This document shows, piece after piece, positions 33,872 through 43,687 of a stretch of 64,000 nt of DNA. The notes under the pieces are model-generated. The model ran no database searches. It was given only the letters and a program-made list of their open reading frames with translations, and was not told where the DNA came from. Numbering within the stretch: position 1 is the stretch's first letter; each line of letters opens with the position of its first letter. Source of the stretch: Paenibacillus sp. BIHB 4019 (GTDB lineage Bacteria > Bacillota > Bacilli > Paenibacillales > Paenibacillaceae); NCBI RefSeq assembly GCF_002741035.1, contig NZ_CP016808.1, positions 2,616,001-2,680,000 of the forward strand, given 5' to 3'. Position numbers and translations under genes: made by a program.

Positions 33872-36800
33872 ATGATATTGAGAAAAAAAGAACAACTGGC
33901 TATTGCTACAGTGTTACTGAGCTCTGTATTAACGTTTGGTCCTATTTCTAGCGTATTTGCAGCTCCTGTTACTACTTCATGGGATACAGACAATGTTACG
34001 ATAACGAATAATGTTGGTAAAGCAGATACAGTAAAGGTTACTGGTCTTACAGCTGGTTCTACTGTAAATGTTTATGATAAAGCAACTGGTGGTAAATTAA
34101 TTGGCACAGCTAAAGTTCCGGCTGGACAAACAGAGGTAACAGTAACGATTGCTAACTTTGATGTAGCTGGAGGAAAAGTCTACATATCTGTAGTTGCAGA
34201 AAGTACAGCAAGTGAGTTCACTGTAGAAGCGGAAGCAAAAACAGATAAAGCAGATGCAGCAGATGTAGCATCGGTGAATAACGTGGGCAAAGCAGATACT
34301 TTGACTGTAAAAGCTGCAGTTGGAACCATTATTAAGGTGTATGATTCGGAAACAGCAGGTAAAGTATTGGGAACAGCAACAGTAGCGGCGGGTAAAACCG
34401 AAGCAGTTGTATCGATTGCACAAATCGGCGTAGCAGAAACAAAAGTGTATGTAACCGCAACAGAAACAGGTAAACAGGAAAGTGACCGTCTGGAAGTAAC
34501 GGTAGCAGCGGAAGCGAAAACAGCGAAAGTAGCGGCATCGGATGTAGTGGCCGTGAACAATGCAGGCAAAGCGGACACGTTGACCGTAACAGCCGCAGCT
34601 GGAACGATCGTAAAAGTGTACGATTTGGAAACAGCAGGCAAAGTGCTTGGAACAGCGACGGTAGCGGCAGGTAAAACGGAAGCGATCGTATCGATTGCAC
34701 AAATCGGGACAGCCGAAACAAAAGTGTATGTAAGTGCAACAGAAACAGGCAAGCTGGAAAGTGACCGCCTGGAAGTAACAGTAGATGCAGAAGGCAAAAC
34801 CGACAAATTAACGGCATCGGATGTAGTAGCGGTGAACAACGTAGGCAAAGCCGATACGCTGACGATCACAGCCGCAGCTGGAACGATCGTAAAAGTGTAC
34901 GATTTGGAAACAGCAGGCAAAGTGCTAGGAACAGCAACAGTAGCGGCAGGTAAAACGGAAGCAGTTGTATCCATCACGCAAATCGGCGCAGCCGAAACAA
35001 AAGTCTATGTAAGTGCAACAGAAACAGGCAAACAAGAAAGCGACCGTTTGGAAGTAACGGTAGCAGCAGAAGCGAAAACAGCGAAAGTAGCGGCATCGGA
35101 TGTAGTGGCCGTGAACAATGCAGGCAAAGCGGACACGTTGACCGTAACAGCCGCAGCTGGAACGATCGTAAAAGTGTACGATTTGGAAACAGCAGGCAAA
35201 GTGCTTGGAACAGCGACGGTAGCGGCAGGTAAAACGGAAGCGATCGTATCGATTGCACAAATCGGGACAGCCGAAACAAAAGTGTATGTAAGTGCAACAG
35301 AAACAGGCAAGCTGGAAAGTGACCGCCTGGAAGTAACGGTAGATGCAGAAGGCAAAACCGACAAATTAACGGCATCGGATGTAGTAGCGGTGAACAACGT
35401 AGGCAAAGCCGATACGCTGACGATCACAGCCGCAGCTGGAACGATCGTAAAAGTGTACGATTTGGAAACAGCAGGCAAAGTGCTAGGAACAGCAACAGTA
35501 GCAGCAGGTAAAACAGAAGCAGTTGTATCCATCACACAAATCGGCGCAGCTGAAACAAAAGTGTATGTAAGTGCAACAGAAACAGGCAAACAAGAAAGCG
35601 ACCGTCTGGAAGTAACGGTAGCTGCAGAAGCGAAAACAGCGAAAGTAGCGGCATCGGATGTAGTGGCCGTGAACAATGCAGGCAAAGCGGACACGTTGAC
35701 CGTAACAGCCGCAGCTGGAACGATCGTAAAAGTGTACGATTTGGAAACAGCGGGCAAAGTGCTTGGAACAGCGACGGTAGCGGCAGGTAAAACGGAAGCG
35801 ATCGTATCGATTGCACAAATCGGTGCAGCCGAAACAAAAGTCTATGTAAGTGCAACAGAAACAGGCAAACTGGAAAGTGACCGCCTGGAAGTAACGGTAG
35901 ATGCAGAAGGCAAAACCGACAAATTAACGGCATCGGATGTAGTAGCGGTGAACAACGTAGGCAAAGCCGATACGCTGACGATCACAGCCGCAGCTGGAAC
36001 GATCGTAAAAGTGTACGATTTGGAAACAGCAGGCAAGGTGCTGGCAACAGCAACAGTAGCGGCAGGTAAAACGGAAGCGATTGTATCGATTCCACAAATC
36101 GGTACAGCCGAAACAAAAGTCTATGTAAGTGCAACAGAAGCAGGCAAGCTGGAAAGCGACCGTCTGGAAGTAACGGTAGATGCAGAAGGCAAAACTGACA
36201 AATTAACGGCATCGGATGTAGTAACCGTGAACAACGTAGGCAAAGCCGATACGCTGACGATCACAGCCGCAGCTGGAACAATCGTAAAAGTGTACGATTT
36301 GGAAACAGCAGGCAAAGTGCTGGGAACAGCAACAGTAGCGGCAGGTAAAACGGAAGCAGTTGTATCCATCACGCAAATCGGCGCAGCCGAAACAAAAGTC
36401 TATGTAAGTGCAACAGAAACAGGCAAACAAGAAAGCGACCGTTTGGAAGTAACGGTAGCAGCAGAAGCGAAAACAGCGAAAGTGGTAGCAGCAGATGTAA
36501 CAGCAGTGAACAATGCTGGAAGTGCAGATACTATTACAGTAAAAGCCGCAGCTGGAACGATCGTAAAAGTGTACGATTTGGAAACAGCAGGCAAAGTGCT
36601 TGGAACAGCGACGGTAGCGGCAGGTAAAACGGAAGCGATCGTATCGATTGCACAAATCGGTGCAGCCGAAACAAAAGTGTATGTAAGTGCAACAGAAACA
36701 GGCAAACTGGAAAGTGACCGCCTGGAAGTAACCGTAGATGCAGAAGGCAAAACCGACAAATTAACGGCATCGGATGTAGTAGCGGTGAACAACGTAGGTA

Positions 36801-39800
36801 AAGCCGATACAGTGACCGTAACGGCAGCAGCTGGAACGATCGTAAAAGTGTACGATTTGGAAACAGCAGGCAAGGTGCTGGCAACAGCAACAGTAGCGGC
36901 AGGTAAAACGGAGGCGATTGTATCGATTCCACAAATCGGTACAGCCGAAACAAAAGTCTATGTAAGTGCAACGGCAACAGGCAAACAAGAAAGCGACCGT
37001 CTGGAAGTAACGGTAGATGCAGAAGGCAAAACCGACAAATTAACGGCATCGGATGTAGTAGCGGTGAACAACGTAGGCAAAGCCGATACGCTGACGATCA
37101 CAGCAGCAGCTGGAACAATCGTAAAAGTGTACGATTTGGAAACAGCAGGCAAAGTGCTGGGAACAGCAACAGTAGCGGCAGGTAAAACGGAAGCAGTTGT
37201 ATCCATCACGCAAATCGGCGCAGCCGAAACAAAAGTCTATGTAAGTGCAACAGAAACAGGCAAACAAGAAAGCGACCGTTTGGAAGTAACGGTAGCAGCA
37301 GAAGCGAAAACAGCGAAAGTGGTAGCAGCAGATGTAACAGCAGTGAACAATGCTGGAAGTGCAGATACTATTACAGTAAAAGCAGCAGCTGGAACGATTG
37401 TAAAAGTATACGATTTGGAAACAGCAGGCAAAGTGCTTGGAACAGCGACGGTAGCGGCAGGTAAAACGGAAGCGATCGTATCGATTGCACAAATCGGTGC
37501 AGCCGAAACAAAAGTGTATGTAAGTGCAACAGAAACAGGCAAACTGGAAAGTGACCGCCTGGAAGTAACCGTAGATGCAGAAGGCAAAACCGACAAATTA
37601 ACGGCATCGGATGTAGTAGCGGTGAACAACGTAGGTAAAGCCGATACAGTGACCGTAACGGCAGCAGCTGGAACGATCGTAAAAGTGTACGATTTGGAAA
37701 CAGCAGGCAAGGTGCTGGCAACAGCAACAGTAGCGGCAGGTAAAACGGAGGCGATTGTATCGATTCCACAAATCGGTACAGCCGAAACAAAAGTCTATGT
37801 AAGTGCAACGGCAACAGGCAAACAAGAAAGCGACCGTCTGGAAGTAACGGTAGCAGCAGAAGCGAAAACAGCGAAAGTGGTAGCAGCAGATGTAACAGCA
37901 GTGAACAATGCTGGAAGTGCAGATACTATTACAGTAAAAGCAGCAGCTGGAACGATTGTAAAAGTGTACGATTTGGAAACAGCAGGCAAAGTGCTTGGAA
38001 CAGCAACGGTAGCGGCAGGTAAAACGGAAGCGATCGTATCGATTGCACAAATCGGGACAGCCGAAACAAAAGTGTATGTAAGTGCAACAGAAACAGGCAA
38101 GCTGGAAAGTGACCGCCTGGAAGTAACGGTAGATGCAGAAGGCAAAACCGACAAATTAACGGCATCGGATGTAGTAGCGGTGAACAACGTAGGCAAAGCC
38201 GATACACTGACGATCACAGCCGCAGCTGGAACAGTCGTAAAAGTGTACGATTTGGAAACAGCAGGCAAAGTGCTAGGAACAGCAACAGTAGCAGCAGGTA
38301 AAACAGAAGCAGTTGTATCCATCACGCAAATCGGCGCAGCCGAAACAAAAGTGTATGTAAGTGCAACGGCAACAGGCAAACAAGAAAGCGACCGTCTGGA
38401 AGTAACCGTAGCAGCAGAAGCGAAAACAGCGAAAGTGGTAGCAGCAGATGTAACGGCAGTGAACAATGCTGGAAGTGCAGATACTATTACAGTAAAAGCA
38501 GCAGCTGGAACGATTGTAAAAGTGTACGATTTGGAAACAGCAGGCAAAGTGCTTGGAACAGCAACGGTAGCGGCAGGTAAAACGGAAGCGGTCGTATCCA
38601 TTGCCCAAGTTGGCACAGCCGAAACAAAAGTGTATGTAAGTGCAACAGAAACCGGTAAGCTGGAAAGCGACCGTCTGGAAGTAACGGTAGCTGCAGAAGG
38701 CAAAACCGACAAACTAACTGCCTCAGAAGTAGTAGCCGTAAACAACGTAGGTAAAGCAGATACGCTGACGATCACAGCTGCAGCTGGAACGATCGTAAAA
38801 GTGTACGATTTGGAGACAGCGGGCAAAGTGCTTGGAACAGCGACGGTAGCAGCAGGTAAAACAGAAGCAGTTGTATCCATCACACAAATCGGCGCAGCCG
38901 AAACAAAAGTGTATGTAAGTGCAACGGCAACAGGCAAACAAGAAAGCGACCGTCTGGAAGTAACCGTAGCAGCAGAAGCGAAAACAGCGAAAGTACTGGT
39001 AGCTGATGTAACGGCAGTGAACAATGCAGGCAGCGCAGATACCTTCACGGTAAAAGCAGCAGCTGGAACGATCGTAAAAGTGTACGATTTGGAAACAGCA
39101 GGCAAAGTATTGGGCACAGCAACAGTAGCAGCAGGTAAAACGGAAGCGGTTGTATCGATTGCTCAAGTGGGCACAGCTGAAACTAAAGTATATGTGAGTG
39201 CAACAGAAACCGGTAAGCTGGAAAGCGAACGCCAAGAAATCACACTAGCGGCAGAAGGTAAGACCGATAAAGTTGTAACAGCAAATATTACGGTAGCGAA
39301 CAATGTGGGTAAAGCAGATACGATTACAGTTCCTGCAGCAGTTGGTGCAGTTGTAAAAGTATATGATGCTGCTACAGCTGGTAAACTTTTAGGCTCTGCA
39401 ACGGTAGCTACTGGCAAAACAGAAGGAATCGTTTCTATCAGTCAATTAGGTGTAGATGCGACAAAAGTATATGTAACTGTAACGGAAGCTGGTAAACAGG
39501 AAAGTGAACGCGAGGAAGTGGCGGTAGCAGCAGAAGCTGTAACAACGGCTCCAGCAGAAAGTGCAATTACAATTGTAAATAATGCTGGCAAAGCAGATAC
39601 GATTACCGTTACAGATGTCGTTGCAGGTGATATCGTTAAAATCTTTAGAACGGGTACGACTACGGTTATCGGTTCTGCTACCATTGCAGCTGGTAAAACA
39701 GAAGCCACTATCTCGATTGCTCAATTGGGCGTGGATGCTTCCAGCGTAGATGTGACTATCACAAGCAAAGACAAACGCGAAAGCGCAAAAACGACAAAGT

Positions 39801-40102
39801 CGTATGATGCGGAAGCTGTGACAACTGCTCCAGATGCAAGTAAGATTACCATTACCAACAATGCTACAGGAACCAATGATACCATTGCGGTAAGCGGACT
39901 TACGGGCGGAGATGTTGTAAAAGTATATGCTGCAGGTACTACGACCGTAATTGGAACTTACACAGTTATCAATGGTGGATCAGAAGCAGTTGTTTCCATT
40001 AAACAATTGGGAGCAGCATCGGGGTCCGTTGATATTACGGTAACAAGCGTTGGTAAACGTGAAAGTGAAAAAACAACAAAATCGTACGATGCAGAAGCTT
40101 AA
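33872..40102 (+). CDS. Giant secreted protein of 22 Ig-like repeats, function unknown
   Basis: 2076-aa exported protein. The signal peptide is residues 1-30 (LAIATVLLSSVLTFGP, then VFAA). The rest is 22 repeats of about 93 residues (first one 89, last two 94) with the pattern NNVGKADTLTITAAAGTIVK, VYDLETAGKVLGTATVAAGK, TEAVVSI, QIGAAETKVYVSATETGK and ESDRLEVTV. The alternating strands suggest a bacterial Ig-like fold. The 17 central copies are nearly identical. The protein ends soon after the last repeat (SYDAEA): no SLH, LPXTG, membrane anchor or catalytic domain. It could be a sheath, adhesin, filament-associated or loosely held surface protein. It is controlled by a sigma-D promoter, sits between maf and the legionaminic acid operon, and ends with a strong terminator. 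Confidence 0.88.
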   Translation: MILRKKEQLAIATVLLSSVLTFGPISSVFAAPVTTSWDTDNVTITNNVGKADTVKVTGLTAGSTVNVYDKATGGKLIGTAKVPAGQTEVTVTIANFDVAGGKVYISVVAESTASEFTVEAEAKTDKADAADVASVNNVGKADTLTVKAAVGTIIKVYDSETAGKVLGTATVAAGKTEAVVSIAQIGVAETKVYVTATETGKQESDRLEVTVAAEAKTAKVAASDVVAVNNAGKADTLTVTAAAGTIVKVYDLETAGKVLGTATVAAGKTEAIVSIAQIGTAETKVYVSATETGKLESDRLEVTVDAEGKTDKLTASDVVAVNNVGKADTLTITAAAGTIVKVYDLETAGKVLGTATVAAGKTEAVVSITQIGAAETKVYVSATETGKQESDRLEVTVAAEAKTAKVAASDVVAVNNAGKADTLTVTAAAGTIVKVYDLETAGKVLGTATVAAGKTEAIVSIAQIGTAETKVYVSATETGKLESDRLEVTVDAEGKTDKLTASDVVAVNNVGKADTLTITAAAGTIVKVYDLETAGKVLGTATVAAGKTEAVVSITQIGAAETKVYVSATETGKQESDRLEVTVAAEAKTAKVAASDVVAVNNAGKADTLTVTAAAGTIVKVYDLETAGKVLGTATVAAGKTEAIVSIAQIGAAETKVYVSATETGKLESDRLEVTVDAEGKTDKLTASDVVAVNNVGKADTLTITAAAGTIVKVYDLETAGKVLATATVAAGKTEAIVSIPQIGTAETKVYVSATEAGKLESDRLEVTVDAEGKTDKLTASDVVTVNNVGKADTLTITAAAGTIVKVYDLETAGKVLGTATVAAGKTEAVVSITQIGAAETKVYVSATETGKQESDRLEVTVAAEAKTAKVVAADVTAVNNAGSADTITVKAAAGTIVKVYDLETAGKVLGTATVAAGKTEAIVSIAQIGAAETKVYVSATETGKLESDRLEVTVDAEGKTDKLTASDVVAVNNVGKADTVTVTAAAGTIVKVYDLETAGKVLATATVAAGKTEAIVSIPQIGTAETKVYVSATATGKQESDRLEVTVDAEGKTDKLTASDVVAVNNVGKADTLTITAAAGTIVKVYDLETAGKVLGTATVAAGKTEAVVSITQIGAAETKVYVSATETGKQESDRLEVTVAAEAKTAKVVAADVTAVNNAGSADTITVKAAAGTIVKVYDLETAGKVLGTATVAAGKTEAIVSIAQIGAAETKVYVSATETGKLESDRLEVTVDAEGKTDKLTASDVVAVNNVGKADTVTVTAAAGTIVKVYDLETAGKVLATATVAAGKTEAIVSIPQIGTAETKVYVSATATGKQESDRLEVTVAAEAKTAKVVAADVTAVNNAGSADTITVKAAAGTIVKVYDLETAGKVLGTATVAAGKTEAIVSIAQIGTAETKVYVSATETGKLESDRLEVTVDAEGKTDKLTASDVVAVNNVGKADTLTITAAAGTVVKVYDLETAGKVLGTATVAAGKTEAVVSITQIGAAETKVYVSATATGKQESDRLEVTVAAEAKTAKVVAADVTAVNNAGSADTITVKAAAGTIVKVYDLETAGKVLGTATVAAGKTEAVVSIAQVGTAETKVYVSATETGKLESDRLEVTVAAEGKTDKLTASEVVAVNNVGKADTLTITAAAGTIVKVYDLETAGKVLGTATVAAGKTEAVVSITQIGAAETKVYVSATATGKQESDRLEVTVAAEAKTAKVLVADVTAVNNAGSADTFTVKAAAGTIVKVYDLETAGKVLGTATVAAGKTEAVVSIAQVGTAETKVYVSATETGKLESERQEITLAAEGKTDKVVTANITVANNVGKADTITVPAAVGAVVKVYDAATAGKLLGSATVATGKTEGIVSISQLGVDATKVYVTVTEAGKQESEREEVAVAAEAVTTAPAESAITIVNNAGKADTITVTDVVAGDIVKIFRTGTTTVIGSATIAAGKTEATISIAQLGVDASSVDVTITSKDKRESAKTTKSYDAEAVTTAPDASKITITNNATGTNDTIAVSGLTGGDVVKVYAAGTTTVIGTYTVINGGSEAVVSIKQLGAASGSVDITVTSVGKRESEKTTKSYDAEA
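33990..40095 (+). repeat. Tandem 279-bp coding repeats
   Basis: The motif coding VKVYD recurs at exactly 279-bp spacing from 34337 to 39359 (for example 34616, 34895, 35174, 36290, 38801, 39080) with no indels. End units deviate (267 bp at the start, 282 bp at the end). Copies differ in a few subtypes: AVVSITQIG, AIVSIAQIG and a KVLA/SIPQIG type. A three-unit super-repeat of 837 bp is visible, for example 36781 against 37618. The near identity, including silent sites, points to recent expansion by unequal crossing-over or gene conversion. Confidence 0.95.
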
Positions 40103-40118
40103 GTAATAAAAAGCTAAA

Positions 40119-40155
40119 GAAAAAACACCTTCCTGAAAATGGAAGGTGTTTTTTC
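40119..40155 (+). terminator. Terminator of the giant repeat gene
   Basis: Perfect 15-bp stem (40119-40133 with 40141-40155) with core ACACCTTCC and GGAAGGTGT around a 7-nt loop; the A and T tracts pair as part of it. Confidence 0.93.
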
Positions 40156-40272
40156 ACGTTTATAAAGGGTTCATGTTATTATGAACTACATATTGAGTCA
40201 TTTATAACCGATAAATGAACTATAGCTTAAAATCGAACGATTTCCCGAAGTAGTAAGTCTTAGGAGGAACAT

Positions 40273-41280
40273 ATGAGAAAATACGGAAAAGTACTAGTGA
40301 CTGGAGCAGATGGATTTATTGGCTCTCATTTAACAGAGGCGCTTGTTCGTCGTGGATACGATGTGCGAGCATTTACATTGTATAATTCGTTTAACACTTG
40401 GGGCTGGCTGGATGAATGTGCAGATGATGTTCGTGGGCAATTTGAGGTTTTTGCAGGGGATATCCGTGATGCATACGGAGTGCGTGAATCCATGAAAGAT
40501 TGCGATGCGGTACTGCATTTGGCTGCACTTATTGCCATACCCTATTCGTATCATTCTCCGGACACATACGTCGATACCAACATAAAAGGAACATTGAATG
40601 TATTGCAAGCTGCACGTGAATTAAAGCTTTCTAAAGTCATACATACGTCTACAAGCGAGGTTTATGGGACAGCGCGCTTTGTTCCTATAACGGAAGAGCA
40701 TCCACTGACTGGACAATCTCCATACTCCGCTACAAAAATTGGTGCCGATCAAATGGCGATGTCATTTTATCGTTCCTTTGAAACGCCAGTTGGCATTATC
40801 AGGCCATTTAATACATACGGACCACGTCAATCTGCAAGGGCAGTTATCCCGACCATCATTACACAAATTGCAGCAGGTCAAGAGAAAATTAAGTTAGGCA
40901 CTATTCATCCTACAAGGGATTTTAACTATGTTGCCGATACAGTGAACGGCTTTATCGCAATGCTAGAGTCGGATAATTGCATTGGAGAAGAGATTAATAT
41001 TGGAAGCAACTATGAAATATCTATTGGCGACACGGCTAAACTCATCGGTGAAGTGATGAATAAGGACATTGAAATCGTAAGTGACGAAATACGTTTGCGT
41101 CCAGAAAAAAGCGAAGTGGAACGCCTATGGGCGGATAACTCGAAAGCAAAAAGGTTATTACAATGGCAGCCTGAATATGCCGGATTAGAGGGATTTAGGC
41201 GGGGTCTTGATGAAACGATTGAGTGGTTTACAAAACCAGGCGCCTTAAGCAAATACAAAGCCGGACAATACAATGTATAG
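40273..41280 (+). CDS. legB: LegB-type nucleotide-sugar 4,6-dehydratase
   Basis: 335-aa extended short-chain dehydrogenase. It has the NAD-binding TGADGFIGSHL (residues 10-20), the STSEVYGT segment and the catalytic Y151-x3-K155 (YSATK). In the legionaminic acid pathway LegB turns a GDP- or UDP-N-acetylglucosamine into the 4-keto-6-deoxy sugar, the first committed step. The whole-length match to the Campylobacter/Legionella type and the following legC, neuC and neuB homologues decide this assignment over other 4,6-dehydratases. Ribosome site TTAGGAGG. It starts a nine-gene run with overlaps or very short gaps, clearly one operon. The promoter in the 117 nt after the terminator was not identified with confidence. 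Confidence 0.92.
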   Translation: MRKYGKVLVTGADGFIGSHLTEALVRRGYDVRAFTLYNSFNTWGWLDECADDVRGQFEVFAGDIRDAYGVRESMKDCDAVLHLAALIAIPYSYHSPDTYVDTNIKGTLNVLQAARELKLSKVIHTSTSEVYGTARFVPITEEHPLTGQSPYSATKIGADQMAMSFYRSFETPVGIIRPFNTYGPRQSARAVIPTIITQIAAGQEKIKLGTIHPTRDFNYVADTVNGFIAMLESDNCIGEEINIGSNYEISIGDTAKLIGEVMNKDIEIVSDEIRLRPEKSEVERLWADNSKAKRLLQWQPEYAGLEGFRRGLDETIEWFTKPGALSKYKAGQYNV

Positions 41281-41303
41281 TTGACATTATGGAGGCTTTA
41301 GTT

Positions 41304-42506
41304 ATGAAAACAGAAAGTTTAGCCAAGCAAATAGTAGAATCTTTAAAGCAGGCATTGCCCAATCGTCAGTCTTTTACGGCGCTGCACGAGCCTGTTTTTC
41401 AGGGAAATGAATGGGACTATGTTAAAGAGTGTTTGGATACCGGGTGGGTATCTTCAGTTGGGAAATTTGTAGATCGCTTTGAATACGATATGGCTGCTTA
41501 TACCGATTCGCCTTATGCTATAGCTGTTGTAAATGGTACAGCGGCGCTGCACATTAGCTTGCTGCTTGCAGGCGTTGAGAAAGACGATGAGGTCCTTATA
41601 CCCTCTCTAACTTTTGTGGCAACAGCAAATGCTATATCTTATTGCCAAGCAATACCTCATTTGGTTGATGTTGCGAGAGATACACTTGGCTTAGATCCTA
41701 TTAAACTGGCTGAATATTTACATGAAATAGCGGAAACCCGGTCGGATGGTTTTACATATAACCGAAAGACGCAAAGAAGAATTGCGGCTGTTGTACCCAT
41801 GCATGCTTTTGGACATCCTGTAGATCTGGATGCATTAATGGGAGTATGCGAACGTTACCGTCTGGTTCTAGTAGAGGATGCTGCCGAATCACTCGGTTCT
41901 TACTATAGGGGTAAGCATACGGGCACTTACGGCAAATTGGCTGCTTTAAGCTTTAATGGCAATAAGATCATTACGACAGGCGGGGGCGGAATCATTTTGA
42001 CTGCTGACGAGGGCCTTGCCAAGCAGGCGAAGCATCTTACAACAACGGCAAAAGTTCCGCATCGGTGGGCTTTTCAGCATGACCAAGTGGGTTACAACTA
42101 CCGTCTTCCTAATTTAAATGCAGCGTTGGGCTGTGCCCAGCTTGAGAAGCTGCCACAAATCTTACACAAAAAAAGACAGCTGGCCGAGCGTTACAAAGAC
42201 GTTTTTTCACAGCTGGAGGGTGCGGCTTTTGTCGAAGAAAAGGAAGAAGGAACTTGCAACTACTGGCTTAATACATTATTGCTGAATCAGCCTGATGAGC
42301 TCATACGCGATCAGATTTTAGAGCTTACTAACGATGCAGGATTTATGACACGCCCCATTTGGACTCCGATGCATCGGCTCCCTATGTATAGTCATTGCCC
42401 TCAAATGGATATGACAGTTACTGAAGAGTTGGAGCATCGTGTTATTAACATTCCAAGCGGTTCTTCTTTGTATGAGGATATAGTGAGCAATGAGGTAACC
42501 CTATGA
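41304..42506 (+). CDS. legC: LegC-type PLP-dependent aminotransferase
   Basis: 400-aa DegT/DnrJ/EryC1-family sugar aminotransferase. It would aminate the 4-keto-6-deoxy sugar made by LegB, using glutamate, to give the 4-amino intermediate. The PLP lysine is K221 in FNGNKIITTGGGG. Other motifs are NGTAALHISLLLAG, IPSLTFVATANAISY and VEDAAESLGSYY. The start ATG 41304 follows GGAGG at 41291-41295; an open frame extends into legB but is not needed. The gene ends in ATGA with the next start. Confidence 0.93.
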   Translation: MKTESLAKQIVESLKQALPNRQSFTALHEPVFQGNEWDYVKECLDTGWVSSVGKFVDRFEYDMAAYTDSPYAIAVVNGTAALHISLLLAGVEKDDEVLIPSLTFVATANAISYCQAIPHLVDVARDTLGLDPIKLAEYLHEIAETRSDGFTYNRKTQRRIAAVVPMHAFGHPVDLDALMGVCERYRLVLVEDAAESLGSYYRGKHTGTYGKLAALSFNGNKIITTGGGGIILTADEGLAKQAKHLTTTAKVPHRWAFQHDQVGYNYRLPNLNAALGCAQLEKLPQILHKKRQLAERYKDVFSQLEGAAFVEEKEEGTCNYWLNTLLLNQPDELIRDQILELTNDAGFMTRPIWTPMHRLPMYSHCPQMDMTVTEELEHRVINIPSGSSLYEDIVSNEVTL

Positions 42507-43675
42507 GGAACATATGCGTAGTTACCGGTTCTCGGGCTGATTATGGGCTTTTGTATCCTTTGTTAAAGGAAGTTAAAGCAGATAATGAACTGGTTTTAAA
42601 AATCGCCGTGACGGGCATGCATCTTTCTCAAGAGTACGGATTTACTTTTCAAGAAATTGAAGATGATGGATTTGTCATTGATGAAAAGGTAGATATGCTG
42701 CTTGCAAGTGATACGCAGGCAGGAATCACCAAATCAATGGGAATGGGCTTGATTGGGTTTGCAGATGCCTATCAACGACTTAAGCCTGACATGGTAGTAG
42801 TGTTGGGTGATCGCTATGAAATCATGATTGCTGTACAAGCAGCCATGATGGCTAATATTCCAATTGCCCATTTGCATGGAGGCGAAAGTACCGAAGGAAT
42901 GGTTGATGAAGCGATCAGGCATTCGATATCAAAAATGGCGCATTTACACTTTGCATCAACAGAAAAATATCGACAGCGCATTATTCAACTCGGGGAAAAT
43001 CCCAATAGAGTATTTAATGTAGGTGCCATCGGTTTAGATAATATTCGTAATTTGGATTTACTAACCAAGGAAGAGTTTGAGCAATCTATTAACTTTAGCT
43101 TGTGCGCAGTTACCTTTTTAGTTACTTATCACCCATTAACGCTAGCCCATCGGAGCTCGGAGGAACTGACGAGCGAGCTGCTTGCAGCGTTAGACCAATT
43201 TCCGCAGGCTGGTATCATTTTCACGAAACCAAACTCGGATGCGGATGGACGAATTATTTCAAAAATGATAGATGATTATGTGAAATTGAATGAGAAACGA
43301 TGTGTTTCCTTTGATTCACTCGGAAAGCTGAGATATCTAAGCGCTTTACAGCATGTGGATGTTGTAATTGGCAATTCATCCAGTGGCATCATCGAAGTGC
43401 CTATGTTCAAAAAACCAACGGTCGATATTGGAATTCGGCAGCAGGGCAGGATAAAGGGAACGACGGTCATTCAGACAGGTGAAACGAGGGAGCATATTAT
43501 TCAGGCGATTCATCAGGCAATGGATCGAACATTCCTCCAATCATTTGTGGAAGGCTCCTCTTCTTTGTATGGAAACGGTGGAACTGCGGCTAAAATTAAG
43601 GAACAACTAAAGCAGATAGACTTAACCGGGATTTTGAATAAAAGGTTTTATGATATAGAGGGTTCAAAGGATTAA
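42503..43675 (+). CDS. legG: NeuC/LegG-type hydrolysing sugar-nucleotide 2-epimerase
   Basis: 390-aa protein of the UDP-GlcNAc 2-epimerase family. It removes the nucleotide and inverts C2 to release the free 6-deoxy-mannose-type diamino sugar. Typical features are VTGSRADYGLLYPLLKEV at the N terminus, VVVLGDRYEIMIAVQAAMMA, the HLHGGESTEG stretch and SSSGIIEVPMFKKPTVDIG near residue 295. In the legionaminic acid route the substrate is nucleotide-linked 2,4-diacetamido-2,4,6-trideoxyglucose rather than UDP-GlcNAc; this is inferred from the operon. The start overlaps the legC stop by 4 nt (ATGA). Confidence 0.93.
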   Translation: MRNICVVTGSRADYGLLYPLLKEVKADNELVLKIAVTGMHLSQEYGFTFQEIEDDGFVIDEKVDMLLASDTQAGITKSMGMGLIGFADAYQRLKPDMVVVLGDRYEIMIAVQAAMMANIPIAHLHGGESTEGMVDEAIRHSISKMAHLHFASTEKYRQRIIQLGENPNRVFNVGAIGLDNIRNLDLLTKEEFEQSINFSLCAVTFLVTYHPLTLAHRSSEELTSELLAALDQFPQAGIIFTKPNSDADGRIISKMIDDYVKLNEKRCVSFDSLGKLRYLSALQHVDVVIGNSSSGIIEVPMFKKPTVDIGIRQQGRIKGTTVIQTGETREHIIQAIHQAMDRTFLQSFVEGSSSLYGNGGTAAKIKEQLKQIDLTGILNKRFYDIEGSKD

Positions 43676-43687
43676 GGAGGCGAGCTA

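Noticed and set aside
34097..39724. Many long minus-strand open frames across the giant repeat gene, up to 440 codons
   Set aside because: They repeat with the 279-bp period, consist of low-complexity Cys/Phe/Tyr, Leu/Pro or Ala/Val/Thr runs, lack ribosome sites, and arise from the absence of stops in the antisense frames of a repetitive coding sequence.
33990..40095. Regular repeats that might suggest a CRISPR array
   Set aside because: The period is 279 bp, the whole stretch is one open frame, and there are no short direct repeats with unique spacers and no cas genes.
40160..40272. Sigma-D promoter for the legionaminic acid operon
   Set aside because: ACCGATAA at 40207-40214 resembles a -10 box, but no TAAA lies 15 nt upstream, so the promoter of this operon stays unassigned.
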